Positions 1-7,138 of a DNA stretch of 30,557 nt are shown here, piece after piece (the stretch's first letter is position 1; every line of letters starts with the position of its first letter). Made by a program: the position numbers and the translations under genes. Where the stretch lies: assembly GCA_002296185.1 (NCBI GenBank), contig DBHM01000009.1, positions 56,529 through 87,085 of the forward strand, read 5' to 3'. Source of the DNA: Alphaproteobacteria bacterium UBA828. Lineage in GTDB: Bacteria > Pseudomonadota > Alphaproteobacteria > UBA828. The notes under the pieces were generated by a model. That model was not told where the DNA came from. It made no database searches and saw nothing but the letters and a program-made list of their open reading frames with translations.

Positions 1-756
1 GGCGCAGATATGCCAGTAGTGATTTCTATGCTTAATTCTTATTCCGGTTGGGCAGCTGCGGGTATAGGTTTTACCTTAGAGAATACTGTCTTAATTATTG
101 TTGGTGCGCTAGTTGGTTCATCAGGTGCAATTCTAAGTTATATAATGTGTAGAGCTATGAATAGATCTTTTGTAAGTGTCATCTTGGGTGGTTTTGGCGG
201 TGCAAGTGAATCTAGCGAACTTACCGGAGATAAGACAGTGCGCCCTGGGAGTGCTGATGACGCAGCATTTATTATGCAGAATGCTGAGTCAGTTGTAATA
301 GTTCCTGGTTATGGTCTTGCAGTTGCTCAAGCTCAACATGCGGTTCGTGAAATGGCTGATTCCTTGAAAAGGAATGGAGTAGAAGTCCGCTACGCTATAC
401 ACCCTGTCGCTGGACGAATGCCAGGGCATATGAATGTATTGCTAGCAGAGGCGAACGTTCCATATGAAGAGGTCTTTGAACTTGAAGATATTAATAGTGA
501 TCTCCCTAATACCGATGTTGCGTTTGTAATAGGTGCTAACGATGTTACTAATCCTTTAGCGAAGACAGACCCTCAAAGCCCCATAGCTGGAATGCCTATA
601 CTTGATGTGGAGCGTTGCAAAACTGTTTTGTTTATAAAGCGATCATTATCCCCGGGATATGCAGGTATTGATAACCCTGTTTTTTATAATCAGAATACAA
701 TGATGTTATTCGGGGATGCCAAAAAAATGACTGAAGAGATTGTTAAGGTAATTTAG
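1..756 (+). CDS. pntB: NAD(P) transhydrogenase subunit beta, C-terminal part (partial at window start)
   Basis: The reading frame is open from base 1, so the gene begins upstream; about 251 C-terminal residues are present, roughly half of a usual ~460-residue PntB. It starts in the membrane domain (GADMPVVISMLNSYSGWAAA is a PntB hallmark), continues through two or so hydrophobic helices and a linker, and ends with the soluble NADP(H)-binding domain III (VPGYGLAVAQAQ, then HPVAGRMPGHMNVLLAEA and GANDVTNP). The PntAB complex uses the proton gradient to reduce NADP+ with NADH in the inner membrane. It converges on rpsU with only 17 bases between the stops and no visible terminator. Identification is secure; the upstream part is not visible. 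Confidence 0.97.
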   Translation, partial: GADMPVVISMLNSYSGWAAAGIGFTLENTVLIIVGALVGSSGAILSYIMCRAMNRSFVSVILGGFGGASESSELTGDKTVRPGSADDAAFIMQNAESVVIVPGYGLAVAQAQHAVREMADSLKRNGVEVRYAIHPVAGRMPGHMNVLLAEANVPYEEVFELEDINSDLPNTDVAFVIGANDVTNPLAKTDPQSPIAGMPILDVERCKTVLFIKRSLSPGYAGIDNPVFYNQNTMMLFGDAKKMTEEIVKVI

Positions 757-773
757 CTCTAGAGTTAGGTTAA

Positions 774-977
774 TTATTCTTCCCTCATGGCTCTTTTTCG
801 AGCAAGTTTTCTAGTGCGTCTTATTGCCTCAGCTTTTTGTCGGGCACGACGTTCAGAGGGTTTCTCATAATGACGACGCATTTTCATCTCTCGAAAAAGC
901 CCTTCACGTTGCATCTTTTTTTTCAGAGCTTTAAGAGCTTGGTCGACATTGTTATCTCTGACTTGTACTTGAACCAA
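774..977 (-). CDS. rpsU: 30S ribosomal protein bS21
   Basis: Small, very basic protein with the alphaproteobacterial bS21 pattern: VRDNNVDQALKALKKKMQRE, then FREMKMRRHYEKPSERRARQ. It binds the 30S subunit near the anti-Shine-Dalgarno region and aids initiation. I chose a TTG start at 977 because the product then begins MVQVQVRDNN, as in homologues, and an AAAGG lies eight bases upstream. A longer frame starts with GTG at 986, but that codon sits inside the same Shine-Dalgarno sequence, so it is a poor start. It is transcribed away from def and the COQ9 gene; this divergence is so common that COQ9-family proteins were once named rpsU-divergently transcribed. A promoter candidate lies at 1068-1097. 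Confidence 0.95.
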   Translation of the reverse strand: MVQVQVRDNNVDQALKALKKKMQREGLFREMKMRRHYEKPSERRARQKAEAIRRTRKLARKRAMREE

Positions 978-1067
978 GTTATTCACCTTTCATTTACAAA
1001 CTATTTGTTAGTTGTTCACCGGTTGTTAACATAGACATCTCTAACCCTCAAGTGTTCTTGAAATAAA

Positions 1068-1097
1068 ATTATATCCTAATAGTTTGCGAAAACGCAA
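1068..1097 (-). promoter_or_regulatory. Probable rpsU promoter
   Basis: Read on the minus strand, TTGCGT (1092-1097) is followed after 18 bases by a perfect TATAAT (1068-1073). Transcription would start near 1061, giving rpsU a leader of roughly 85 bases. The -35 half overlaps an inverted repeat (1083-1098). Confidence 0.6.
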
Positions 1098-1098
1098 A
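1083..1098. repeat. Short inverted repeat over the rpsU -35 box
   Basis: TTTGCG and CGCAAA arms of six bases are separated by AAAA. The repeat covers the -35 of the rpsU promoter and lies about 20 bases before the def start, so it could be an operator or a structure in the def leader. No protein can be assigned. It is not a good terminator in the direction of def because an A run, not a T run, follows. Confidence 0.4.
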
Positions 1099-1118
1099 AA
1101 AACAGCATATTGTGTTGG

Positions 1119-1670
1119 ATGTCGATATTAAAAATAGCAAAAATGGGTCATCCTGTTTTATTGAAAACAGCCATTCCTGTTGAGGATCCAGGGTCTCCAG
1201 ATATTCTGAGGCTCATAGATAATATGGCTGATACTATGATAGATGCGTGTGGTGCTGGCTTGGCGGCTCCGCAAGTGCATGTTTCATTAAGGATAATGAT
1301 TTTTCATGTGCAAAACGATAGGGCAGAGCATAATGAAGAATCAATGTCTTTGAGGGTTCTTATCAACCCCGAAATAAAAATTTTAGATGCTAAATTAGAT
1401 GTCGATATGGAAGCTTGTTTATCTATTCCTGGCCTAGTAGGGCTGGTACCCAGAGCTCGGAAGATTTATTATCGTGGCCACGATTCAAGTGGTAGGTTGA
1501 TAGAGGAGGAAGCAGAGGGTTTCCATGCTAGGGTTGTTCAACACGAATATGATCATTTAGACGGTATATTATATCCTATGAGAATGACTGATCTTTCAAC
1601 TCTTGCTTTTCGTGATGAACTAGGCCGCTCTGTTATAAATCCGGAACAGTCTAATAGTAACAATGAATAG
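1119..1670 (+). CDS. def: Peptide deformylase
   Basis: Iron/zinc hydrolase that removes the N-formyl group from nascent proteins. All three family motifs are present in a 183-residue product: GAGLAAPQ (residues 45-52), EACLS (98-102, metal ligand Cys100) and QHEYDH (141-146, ligands His142 and His146, catalytic Glu143). The usual Gly of EGCLS is Ala, a variation I believe also occurs in secondary deformylases of alphaproteobacteria. The ATG at 1119 (MSILKIAKMGHP) matches family starts; a TTG at 1110 would add three residues. No clear Shine-Dalgarno is seen for either. The gene is not next to fmt, so a second def elsewhere is possible. It precedes the COQ9-family gene by eight bases, suggesting co-transcription. 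Confidence 0.94.
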   Translation: MSILKIAKMGHPVLLKTAIPVEDPGSPDILRLIDNMADTMIDACGAGLAAPQVHVSLRIMIFHVQNDRAEHNEESMSLRVLINPEIKILDAKLDVDMEACLSIPGLVGLVPRARKIYYRGHDSSGRLIEEEAEGFHARVVQHEYDHLDGILYPMRMTDLSTLAFRDELGRSVINPEQSNSNNE

Positions 1671-1678
1671 GAAATATT

Positions 1679-2353
1679 TTGTTTGATAATCGACTTGAGC
1701 CTTCTGATATCAAGGATAAAATAATTGATGCGGCGTTGTGTCATATTCCATTTGATGGATGGACACAAAAGTCTTTAAAGGCCGGGGCAAAAGATATTGG
1801 GATTGATATAAATTTAATAGATTCTTTATTTTCGAATAATTCGATAGATCTACTCCAGTATCATTCAAATTTATCAGATCGTAGGATGAAGCATGCAATC
1901 AATGAGCTAAATCTAGAAGAAATGAAGATAAGAGAACGAATAGCAGCATCTATAAGAATCCGTTTGGGTGCGCTAGATTTGCATAAAGAGGCTATAAAAT
2001 CTGGTGTTACCCTCTTATCAAAGCCATCTAATACTTTGTCTTCTCTAAATATGTTATATGAAACAGTAGATGGTATATGGTTTTCAATTGGTGACTCATC
2101 AACAGATTTTAATTTTTATACAAAAAGGTTTCTTTTGAGTAATGTCTATATATCTACATTACTTTATTGGCTAAATGATAAATCTGAAGGTAGTTGTGAA
2201 ACCTGGAATTTTCTCGAACGAAGAATAAATGAGGTTTTAAAAATTCAAAAACTAAAAAGTGAAGTGGTTTCGAAAACATCTGCGGCTAGTGATCTAATGA
2301 CTAGGATTAGAGAGGGTGTAAGTAATCAACCTTGGAGTCGAAAGACTTATTAA
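1679..2353 (+). CDS. COQ9 family protein (ubiquinone biosynthesis)
   Basis: A 224-residue protein with a TetR-like helical N-terminus and the COQ9 core. Supporting segments are HIPFDGWTQKSLKAGAKDIG at 18-37, the helix RERIAASIRIRLGAL, and the C-terminal stretch with TVDGIWFSIGDSSTDFNFYT and KRFLLSNVYISTLLYWL, the lipid-binding region of the family. In yeast and humans COQ9 binds isoprene lipids and presents intermediates to COQ7; bacterial members are assumed to act likewise in ubiquinone synthesis. The start is TTG at 1679, supported by AGGA (1669-1672) six bases upstream and by the lack of an in-frame ATG. It follows def closely and diverges from rpsU, the classic context of the family. Confidence 0.9.
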   Translation: MFDNRLEPSDIKDKIIDAALCHIPFDGWTQKSLKAGAKDIGIDINLIDSLFSNNSIDLLQYHSNLSDRRMKHAINELNLEEMKIRERIAASIRIRLGALDLHKEAIKSGVTLLSKPSNTLSSLNMLYETVDGIWFSIGDSSTDFNFYTKRFLLSNVYISTLLYWLNDKSEGSCETWNFLERRINEVLKIQKLKSEVVSKTSAASDLMTRIREGVSNQPWSRKTY

Positions 2354-2410
2354 AAGTTATTACTTAGATATTAAATGCCAGTTACTTTACGCATTATATT
2401 TTTAAAAAAA

Positions 2411-3508
2411 TTAACTCGTATATAGTTTAAGGATATCGTTGGTTGGATTTAGCCAGGTGACATGTCCCATCTTTCTACCAGGCATGGTTTTTTTCTTACC
2501 ATATAGGTGTACATGCGCATTTTTAGTTTTAATTAAATCTGATGCGATGGATATATCTTCTCCAATAAGATTTTTCATCAATGCAGATGAATGTTGATAA
2601 ATCTCTTGAAGAGGGAGTCCTGTTATTGCCCGTATGTGTTGAGTAAATTGTGAAGTTCCGCAAGCTTCAATTGTCCAATGTCCTGAATTATGAACGCGCG
2701 GGGCAATCTCATTTAGTAAAATGTTGCCATTTGACTCAACAAAAAGCTCAACACAGAGCACACCAACGTGATCTAAAGCTTTGGCTATAGTAGTTGCTAT
2801 ATTCTTAGCAGTGTTTATCTCTAAACTTTTTGTGAGAATAGGTGCAATAGTGTGATCTAATATCCCATTTTTATGGATATTTTCGCAGGGGGTGTAACTT
2901 TTCATATTACCTAAGAGATCACGAGCTATAATCACAGATATTTCTTTTTTGAAGCTAATTTTCTGTTCGAGTATGCAATCATTTGCACCTACAGTAAGCC
3001 AGGCATTATCTAAATCATTTTTTTTATCTGATGTGATTATAGTTTGGCCTTTACCGTCATAGCCCAATTCAGAGCTTTTTAATATACAAGGAGTGCCTAT
3101 TTTTTTCACAGCATCAGTTAGTGCGTTACGATTTATTACACTAAGCCAAGGAGCTACTGATATTTTATTTTCTTGTGCAAAGGTTTTTTCTTTCACACGG
3201 TTTCTGCAAATTAGAAGGGACTTTTGGCTAGGATGTAGCGCGGTGATAGAGCTAACTACTTCTGTTGCACAAACAGGTACATTTTCGAACTCATAGGTAA
3301 TTATATCAACATCTTTAGCGAATTTTTCTAACGCTTTTTCATCTGTATATTCTGCTACTGTACTTAAATTACCAATTTCAGAAGCTGGAGAATTAGACTC
3401 AGGGGAAAATATGTGGCAACGGTAACCTAGTGGAGCTGCGGCTAGGGCTAGCATTCGACCAAGCTGTCCTCCGCCAAGTATACCGATAGTTCTACCTGTA
3501 GGGGTCAT
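2411..3508 (-). CDS. purK: 5-(carboxyamino)imidazole ribonucleotide synthase
   Basis: ATP-grasp enzyme of purine synthesis that makes N5-CAIR from AIR, bicarbonate and ATP. The product has 365 residues, normal for PurK. It opens with the Rossmann-like TIGILGGGQLGRMLALAAAP, has the ATP-grasp segment CILKSSELGYDGKGQ, and near the C-terminus carries the PurK hallmark NEIAPRVHNSGHWTIEAC. Start is ATG at 3508. It is 26 bases downstream of purE, the usual purEK operon order. It converges on the COQ9 gene with 57 bases between stops and no clear terminator hairpin. Confidence 0.97.
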   Translation of the reverse strand: MTPTGRTIGILGGGQLGRMLALAAAPLGYRCHIFSPESNSPASEIGNLSTVAEYTDEKALEKFAKDVDIITYEFENVPVCATEVVSSITALHPSQKSLLICRNRVKEKTFAQENKISVAPWLSVINRNALTDAVKKIGTPCILKSSELGYDGKGQTIITSDKKNDLDNAWLTVGANDCILEQKISFKKEISVIIARDLLGNMKSYTPCENIHKNGILDHTIAPILTKSLEINTAKNIATTIAKALDHVGVLCVELFVESNGNILLNEIAPRVHNSGHWTIEACGTSQFTQHIRAITGLPLQEIYQHSSALMKNLIGEDISIASDLIKTKNAHVHLYGKKKTMPGRKMGHVTWLNPTNDILKLYTS

Positions 3509-3534
3509 TTATAAATACTTTTTTTCTTAGATAA

Positions 3535-4038
3535 TTAATCCGAGGATTTTTTGGATAGTTCTTCTGCAACATGTTCAGTTTGCTCCAGACGCCAGTCATC
3601 TAATGTTTTTTTAATTATTTTATCGTTTAATGCCAGTATGCTGGCTGCTAGCAATGCAGCATTTTTTGCCCCAGCTTTACCTATAGCTAGTGTTCCAACA
3701 GGAATACCTCCAGGCATTTGAACTATAGATAATAAACTATCCATACCTTTAAGCGAGGTGCTCTCAATGGGGACTCCCAAGACAGGGAGGGAAGTTTTTG
3801 CTGCTGTCATGCCTGGGAGATGCGCTGCTCCTCCTGCCCCTGCTATTATAACTTTGATACCTCTATCAAAAGCAGTTGAAGCATAATTATAAAGTCTTTC
3901 TGGCGTGCGGTGAGCTGAAACTATACGTGTTTCATGCGCGATACCAAGTATATCCAGCATATTAACTGCATATTTCATGGTTTCCCAGTCAGATTGACTT
4001 CCCATGATTACACCAACATCTACATTTTCTTTATTCAA
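3535..4038 (-). CDS. purE: N5-carboxyaminoimidazole ribonucleotide mutase
   Basis: Converts the PurK product N5-CAIR to CAIR. The 167-residue protein has the class I PurE motifs GSQSDWETM (13-21), SAHRTPERL (41-49), GAGGAAHLPGM (67-77) and GMDSLLSIVQMPGGIPVGT (98-116). The start is TTG at 4038; it gives the family-length N-terminus before VGVIMGSQSDW, and an AAGG lies ten bases upstream. The next in-frame Met is inside the first motif and would cut the active site. A weak promoter-like pair (TAGACA, 17 bases, TTTATA) lies just upstream in the 190-base gap before the DUF465 gene. Confidence 0.96.
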   Translation of the reverse strand: MNKENVDVGVIMGSQSDWETMKYAVNMLDILGIAHETRIVSAHRTPERLYNYASTAFDRGIKVIIAGAGGAAHLPGMTAAKTSLPVLGVPIESTSLKGMDSLLSIVQMPGGIPVGTLAIGKAGAKNAALLAASILALNDKIIKKTLDDWRLEQTEHVAEELSKKSSD

Positions 4039-4216
4039 GTATTTCTTACCTTATGTTTTATAAATAGCTTGTGAAATATTTTGTCTATTAACAAAAAATG
4101 TTTGTCTTTCAGTTCAAAGAAACAGGAAGATAAATTGAACAAATATTATTAATAATTACACACTACCAATAATAATGTTTTACTAAGGCTGAGAATATTT
4201 TTCCACCGATAATATC

Positions 4217-4233
4217 CTTAGAATAATTCTAAG
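4217..4233. repeat. 17-base palindrome across the DUF465 gene stop codon
   Basis: CTTAGAAT and ATTCTAAG are perfect eight-base arms around one central A, spanning the TAG stop of the DUF465 gene. The loop is too small for the full stem to form in RNA, and no T run follows on the minus strand, so it is not a classical terminator. It may be a weak mRNA-end hairpin, a protein-binding site, or chance in AT-rich DNA. Confidence 0.35.
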
Positions 4234-4423
4234 CCATCACACTATTTACATCTACTTTTAAGCGAATTATTTGATCTTTGATTGCAAGCTTTCTTTTTTT
4301 AAGCCTCGTTATTTGGTTACCATCACTTTCAGGATCGATAGATAAAAGTTTAATTACCTGATCCAAGTCACGGTGCTCAATCTGAAGGTTTTCAAGTGTA
4401 TATTCAGGGCTATTTTTTTCCAT
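4229..4423 (-). CDS. DUF465 (YdcH-like) small coiled-coil protein
   Basis: A 64-residue, mostly helical protein. The pattern LQIEHRDLDQVIKLL followed by TRLKKRKLAIKDQIIRLK is that of the DUF465/YdcH family: a His-x2-Leu-Asp helix, a short turn, then a Lys/Arg-Leu-rich helix that likely pairs as a hairpin. Family function is not established. Start is ATG at 4423. Its upstream region holds a perfect 16-base palindrome (4448-4463), so it may be regulated separately from purEK, 190 bases downstream. Confidence 0.85.
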   Translation of the reverse strand: MEKNSPEYTLENLQIEHRDLDQVIKLLSIDPESDGNQITRLKKRKLAIKDQIIRLKVDVNSVMA

Positions 4424-4724
4424 GACAACTATAATTCTCTCTTTAATTGTTATAGCTATAACACTTTAAATACTAACAAACATCATACGAATTTTGAGTA
4501 TAAATTTATATAAGCTGGATCTAAATCAAAATCCTCAATTAAAAATGGGGGCATGTTTTGTGAAAAATCATATGTTTTCAGTGGTTTCCGGAAATTTTAT
4601 TTTTTTAGAATTTTTTATTATGTGAATAATTATAATACTATTCAATATAGAAAACATATTTTAAATTCTTTCAACATAGCATTTGACCTCTACCGATTCG
4701 TTAAAAGGGGATTATTTTCTTTTT
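4424..4724. other. Intergenic region between the DUF465 gene and hldE
   Basis: About 300 very AT-rich bases without a convincing gene. The DUF465-proximal part holds the 16-base palindrome at 4448-4463 and a 12-base palindrome TATAAATTTATA at 4499-4510. Further on, TTTCCGGAAA (4585-4594) is followed by T-rich sequence on the plus strand, but it has no loop and no gene in that direction to end. A 63-codon open frame here looks like noise. I see no good terminator for hldE. Confidence 0.5.
4448..4463. promoter_or_regulatory. Perfect 16-base palindrome upstream of the DUF465 gene (candidate operator)
   Basis: TGTTATAGCTATAACA is identical to its reverse complement over all 16 bases and ends 24 bases before the start codon of the DUF465 gene. 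Its TATAAC half could overlap a -10 box on the minus strand. Position and symmetry fit a dimeric repressor site, but no binding protein is recognisable. Confidence 0.5.
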
Positions 4725-6185
4725 TTAATCGCGAATTCGGTTGATAGTTTCTGAGGTGCTGTGACCTGGTTCAATATCTGCCAAAAATATTTTCCCACCA
4801 TTTTGTAAAACAATGTCCTTACCTATGACTTCATCAAGAGTATAATCTGATCCTTTAACTAAAATATCTGGAAGTATTTCTTTTAAAAGAGATATGGGTG
4901 TATCTTCTGCAAAGATAATTACTAGATCGACTATCTCGAGAGAGGCTAGAACTTGAGCGCGTGCATCTTCTCCCTGTATCGGCCTGTCTTCGCCCTTCAA
5001 TCTTTTTACTGATGTGTCACTATTTAGCCCAACAATTAACCTGTCACAGTTTGCTTTAGCTTGGCGTAATAGAGATATGTGGCCCGGATGAAGAAGATCA
5101 AAGCAGCCGTTGGTGAAGCCAATTATTTCGTCATTCATACGCCATATATCCAAAGATTTTTGAGCTGTTCCATGAGTTACGACTTTGGCCTCAGTATTAT
5201 TAAGGTCTTGAGAACGTAGTGCATGTAGTAAGTCTGATGTGTATGTGGTAGCAGTGCCGGTTTTTCCTACAGCAACTCCTGCTGCCGCATTAGCCAGGGC
5301 TGCAGACTCTTTTAAATCTATTCCTGCACCTAAAGCAGCAGATAATGAAGCTACAACTGTATCTCCCGCTCCTGAAACATCATAAACTTCTCGGGCATCA
5401 GCAGGTAGGTGTTCAACACAACCATTCCTGCTAATTAAACTAATACCCTCAGCGCTTCGTGTAACTAAAGTATGATCAATATCAAAGCTTTCCATTAATT
5501 TTCTAGCTGCATCTATTATTTCTGTTGAAGAATCTGTTTTTAAATCAGTAGCAATGCTCAATTCGTGACGGTTAGGAGTTATAATTTGGCAATTTTTATA
5601 CTTTTTAAAATCTGGTCCCTTGGGATCTACAATTATTTTAATATTGGCCAGGTTTGCGGCATTAATGAGAGATTCTGAGACTTCTTGATTAATTAAGCCC
5701 TTGGCGTAATCACTAATAACTAATACATCAGAATCTGGGATTAAGTCATGTGCTATCCTTAATAAATTTTCTGAAACTGATTCAGAAATTTGATGAATTG
5801 TTTCATTGTCAGCTCTAAGAAGCTGTTGATTGCCAGCTACAAACCTTGTTTTTTGTGTCGATTTTCTCCCAGATTCAACAAGTAGATAGGGCTCTATTAG
5901 TTTTTCTTGCCCTACCATAGTTGTTAATTCTCTACCAACTAAATCATCTCCAACTACAGAAACAAGAGTTACCTTTGCTCCAAGAGAAACAATGTTATGT
6001 GCTACATTTCCAGCCCCACCAAGCATCTTTTTCTCTTCATTGATATTTAAAACTGGTACTGGTGCTTCCGGTGAGGTTCTTTCAACTAGTCCATAAACAA
6101 ATCTATCAAGCATCACATCACCAATACAGAGAATCTTGGCGTTTGCTAGATTCTCGACTTTTGTTGCTAGTCTAGAAAGTTTCAT
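4725..6185 (-). CDS. hldE: Bifunctional heptose-7-phosphate kinase / heptose-1-phosphate adenylyltransferase
   Basis: A 486-residue fusion that makes ADP-heptose for the LPS inner core. The N-terminal PfkB kinase domain has GGAGNVAHNIVSLGA (56-70) and the catalytic YDVSGAGDT (268-276); the C-terminal nucleotidyltransferase domain has FTNGCFDLLHPGH (357-369) with its HxGH motif. The open frame extends 23 residues further upstream into trcR, but I chose the ATG at 6185: it gives MKLSRLATKVENLANAKIL, the normal start, and sits four bases after the trcR stop. Translational coupling to trcR is therefore likely. A Gram-negative envelope with heptose-containing LPS is implied. Confidence 0.96.
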   Translation of the reverse strand: MKLSRLATKVENLANAKILCIGDVMLDRFVYGLVERTSPEAPVPVLNINEEKKMLGGAGNVAHNIVSLGAKVTLVSVVGDDLVGRELTTMVGQEKLIEPYLLVESGRKSTQKTRFVAGNQQLLRADNETIHQISESVSENLLRIAHDLIPDSDVLVISDYAKGLINQEVSESLINAANLANIKIIVDPKGPDFKKYKNCQIITPNRHELSIATDLKTDSSTEIIDAARKLMESFDIDHTLVTRSAEGISLISRNGCVEHLPADAREVYDVSGAGDTVVASLSAALGAGIDLKESAALANAAAGVAVGKTGTATTYTSDLLHALRSQDLNNTEAKVVTHGTAQKSLDIWRMNDEIIGFTNGCFDLLHPGHISLLRQAKANCDRLIVGLNSDTSVKRLKGEDRPIQGEDARAQVLASLEIVDLVIIFAEDTPISLLKEILPDILVKGSDYTLDEVIGKDIVLQNGGKIFLADIEPGHSTSETINRIRD

Positions 6186-6189
6186 ATTA

Positions 6190-6993
6190 CTATTTGTCGG
6201 TTTCACTATTTCCAAAAACTTTTTCCGCAAGAGTCTCGTGATCCATATCTGCATCTAACTTTATATCGGAGTTTTCTTTAGATACTGAGTCATTTAGTTC
6301 ACTATGTTCAGAAGTTTCTGTAGAAATATTTGTATCTACGTTTTCATTTTTATCTTCTAAGTCTGAAATATTAGATACGATTTCGTTAGGGATTGATTCT
6401 TTTTCAATATTATTTTCGGGATTGGCTATATTTTTGCGCTTTTCCTCCCTAGCTTTTCTCTTTTCAGCGCGTTCTTGACGCCTACGTGCGTAATTAACTG
6501 CATCAACAAGTTCCTGCTCACTACAAATACCTAAAAGTAATGGATCTTGTGGAGAGATATGTTGTGAGTTCCAGTGACTGCGGTCCCTGACAGAGTTAAT
6601 TGTAGTTTTAGTTGTACCTAATAGCTTTCCTATTTGCGCATCACTTAGTTCAGGATAATTTTTTATTAACCAGGCTATACCATTCGGTCTTTCCTGCCTT
6701 TTACTTACAGGTGTATAACGGGCATTTTTTGATCTTTTGGGCACTTCAGAGACTGGGGGGATAATTTCTAACCTAGCTTTGGGGTCATTCTCGCATCGGG
6801 AAATTTCCTCTCGACTTATTTGACCGCCAATAATTGGGTCCATACCTCTAATCCCAACAGCAACTTCTCCATCTGCTACACCTTGAATTTCTAAGGCATG
6901 TAATCCACAAAATTGAGCTATTTGCTCAAATGTTAAGGTAGTATTGTCAATCAGCCAAACTGCTGTGGCTTTGGGCATTAAAGGTTGGGCCAT
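6190..6993 (-). CDS. trcR: Cell cycle transcriptional regulator TrcR (DUF1013)
   Basis: Residues 1-180 match the alphaproteobacterial DUF1013 family, opening MAQPLMPKATAVWLIDNT. Two helix-turn-helix-like segments are visible: LTFEQIAQFCGLHALEIQG (20-38) and SDAQIGKLLGTTKTTINSVR (117-136). A basic Arg/Lys-rich helix (169-188) follows, then an acidic, Ser/Asn/Glu-rich tail of about 80 residues that looks disordered and makes this 267-residue protein longer than I recall for the family. TrcR is linked to cell-cycle transcription in alphaproteobacteria. Start is ATG at 6993 with GGAGA upstream. It leads hldE with a four-base gap, placing LPS synthesis under the same transcript. Confidence 0.92.
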   Translation of the reverse strand: MAQPLMPKATAVWLIDNTTLTFEQIAQFCGLHALEIQGVADGEVAVGIRGMDPIIGGQISREEISRCENDPKARLEIIPPVSEVPKRSKNARYTPVSKRQERPNGIAWLIKNYPELSDAQIGKLLGTTKTTINSVRDRSHWNSQHISPQDPLLLGICSEQELVDAVNYARRRQERAEKRKAREEKRKNIANPENNIEKESIPNEIVSNISDLEDKNENVDTNISTETSEHSELNDSVSKENSDIKLDADMDHETLAEKVFGNSETDK

Positions 6994-7138
6994 TTTTTTT
7001 AGTCTCCAAATGCTAGCCTGATCTATTTATGCTTAATTTCCATAATGAGATTAAGGTAAAATTTATATTATGAGTTTATAGCCTCTTATGTGCCAGTACG
7101 GCCAGAAAGAAAAGTGATTTAAGTTGTAAAGATATAAA

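Noticed and set aside
837..1034. 65-codon plus-strand frame antisense to rpsU
   Set aside because: It overlaps almost all of a certain ribosomal protein gene and shows no features of its own.
4585..4600. TTTCCGGAAA followed by T-rich sequence as a terminator
   Set aside because: The palindrome has no loop, and no plus-strand gene ends upstream of it.
4553..4744. 63-codon plus-strand open frame in the gap before hldE
   Set aside because: The product is dominated by Phe, Tyr, Asn and Ile as expected from random AT-rich DNA. It has no Shine-Dalgarno and runs into the 3' end of hldE on the opposite strand.
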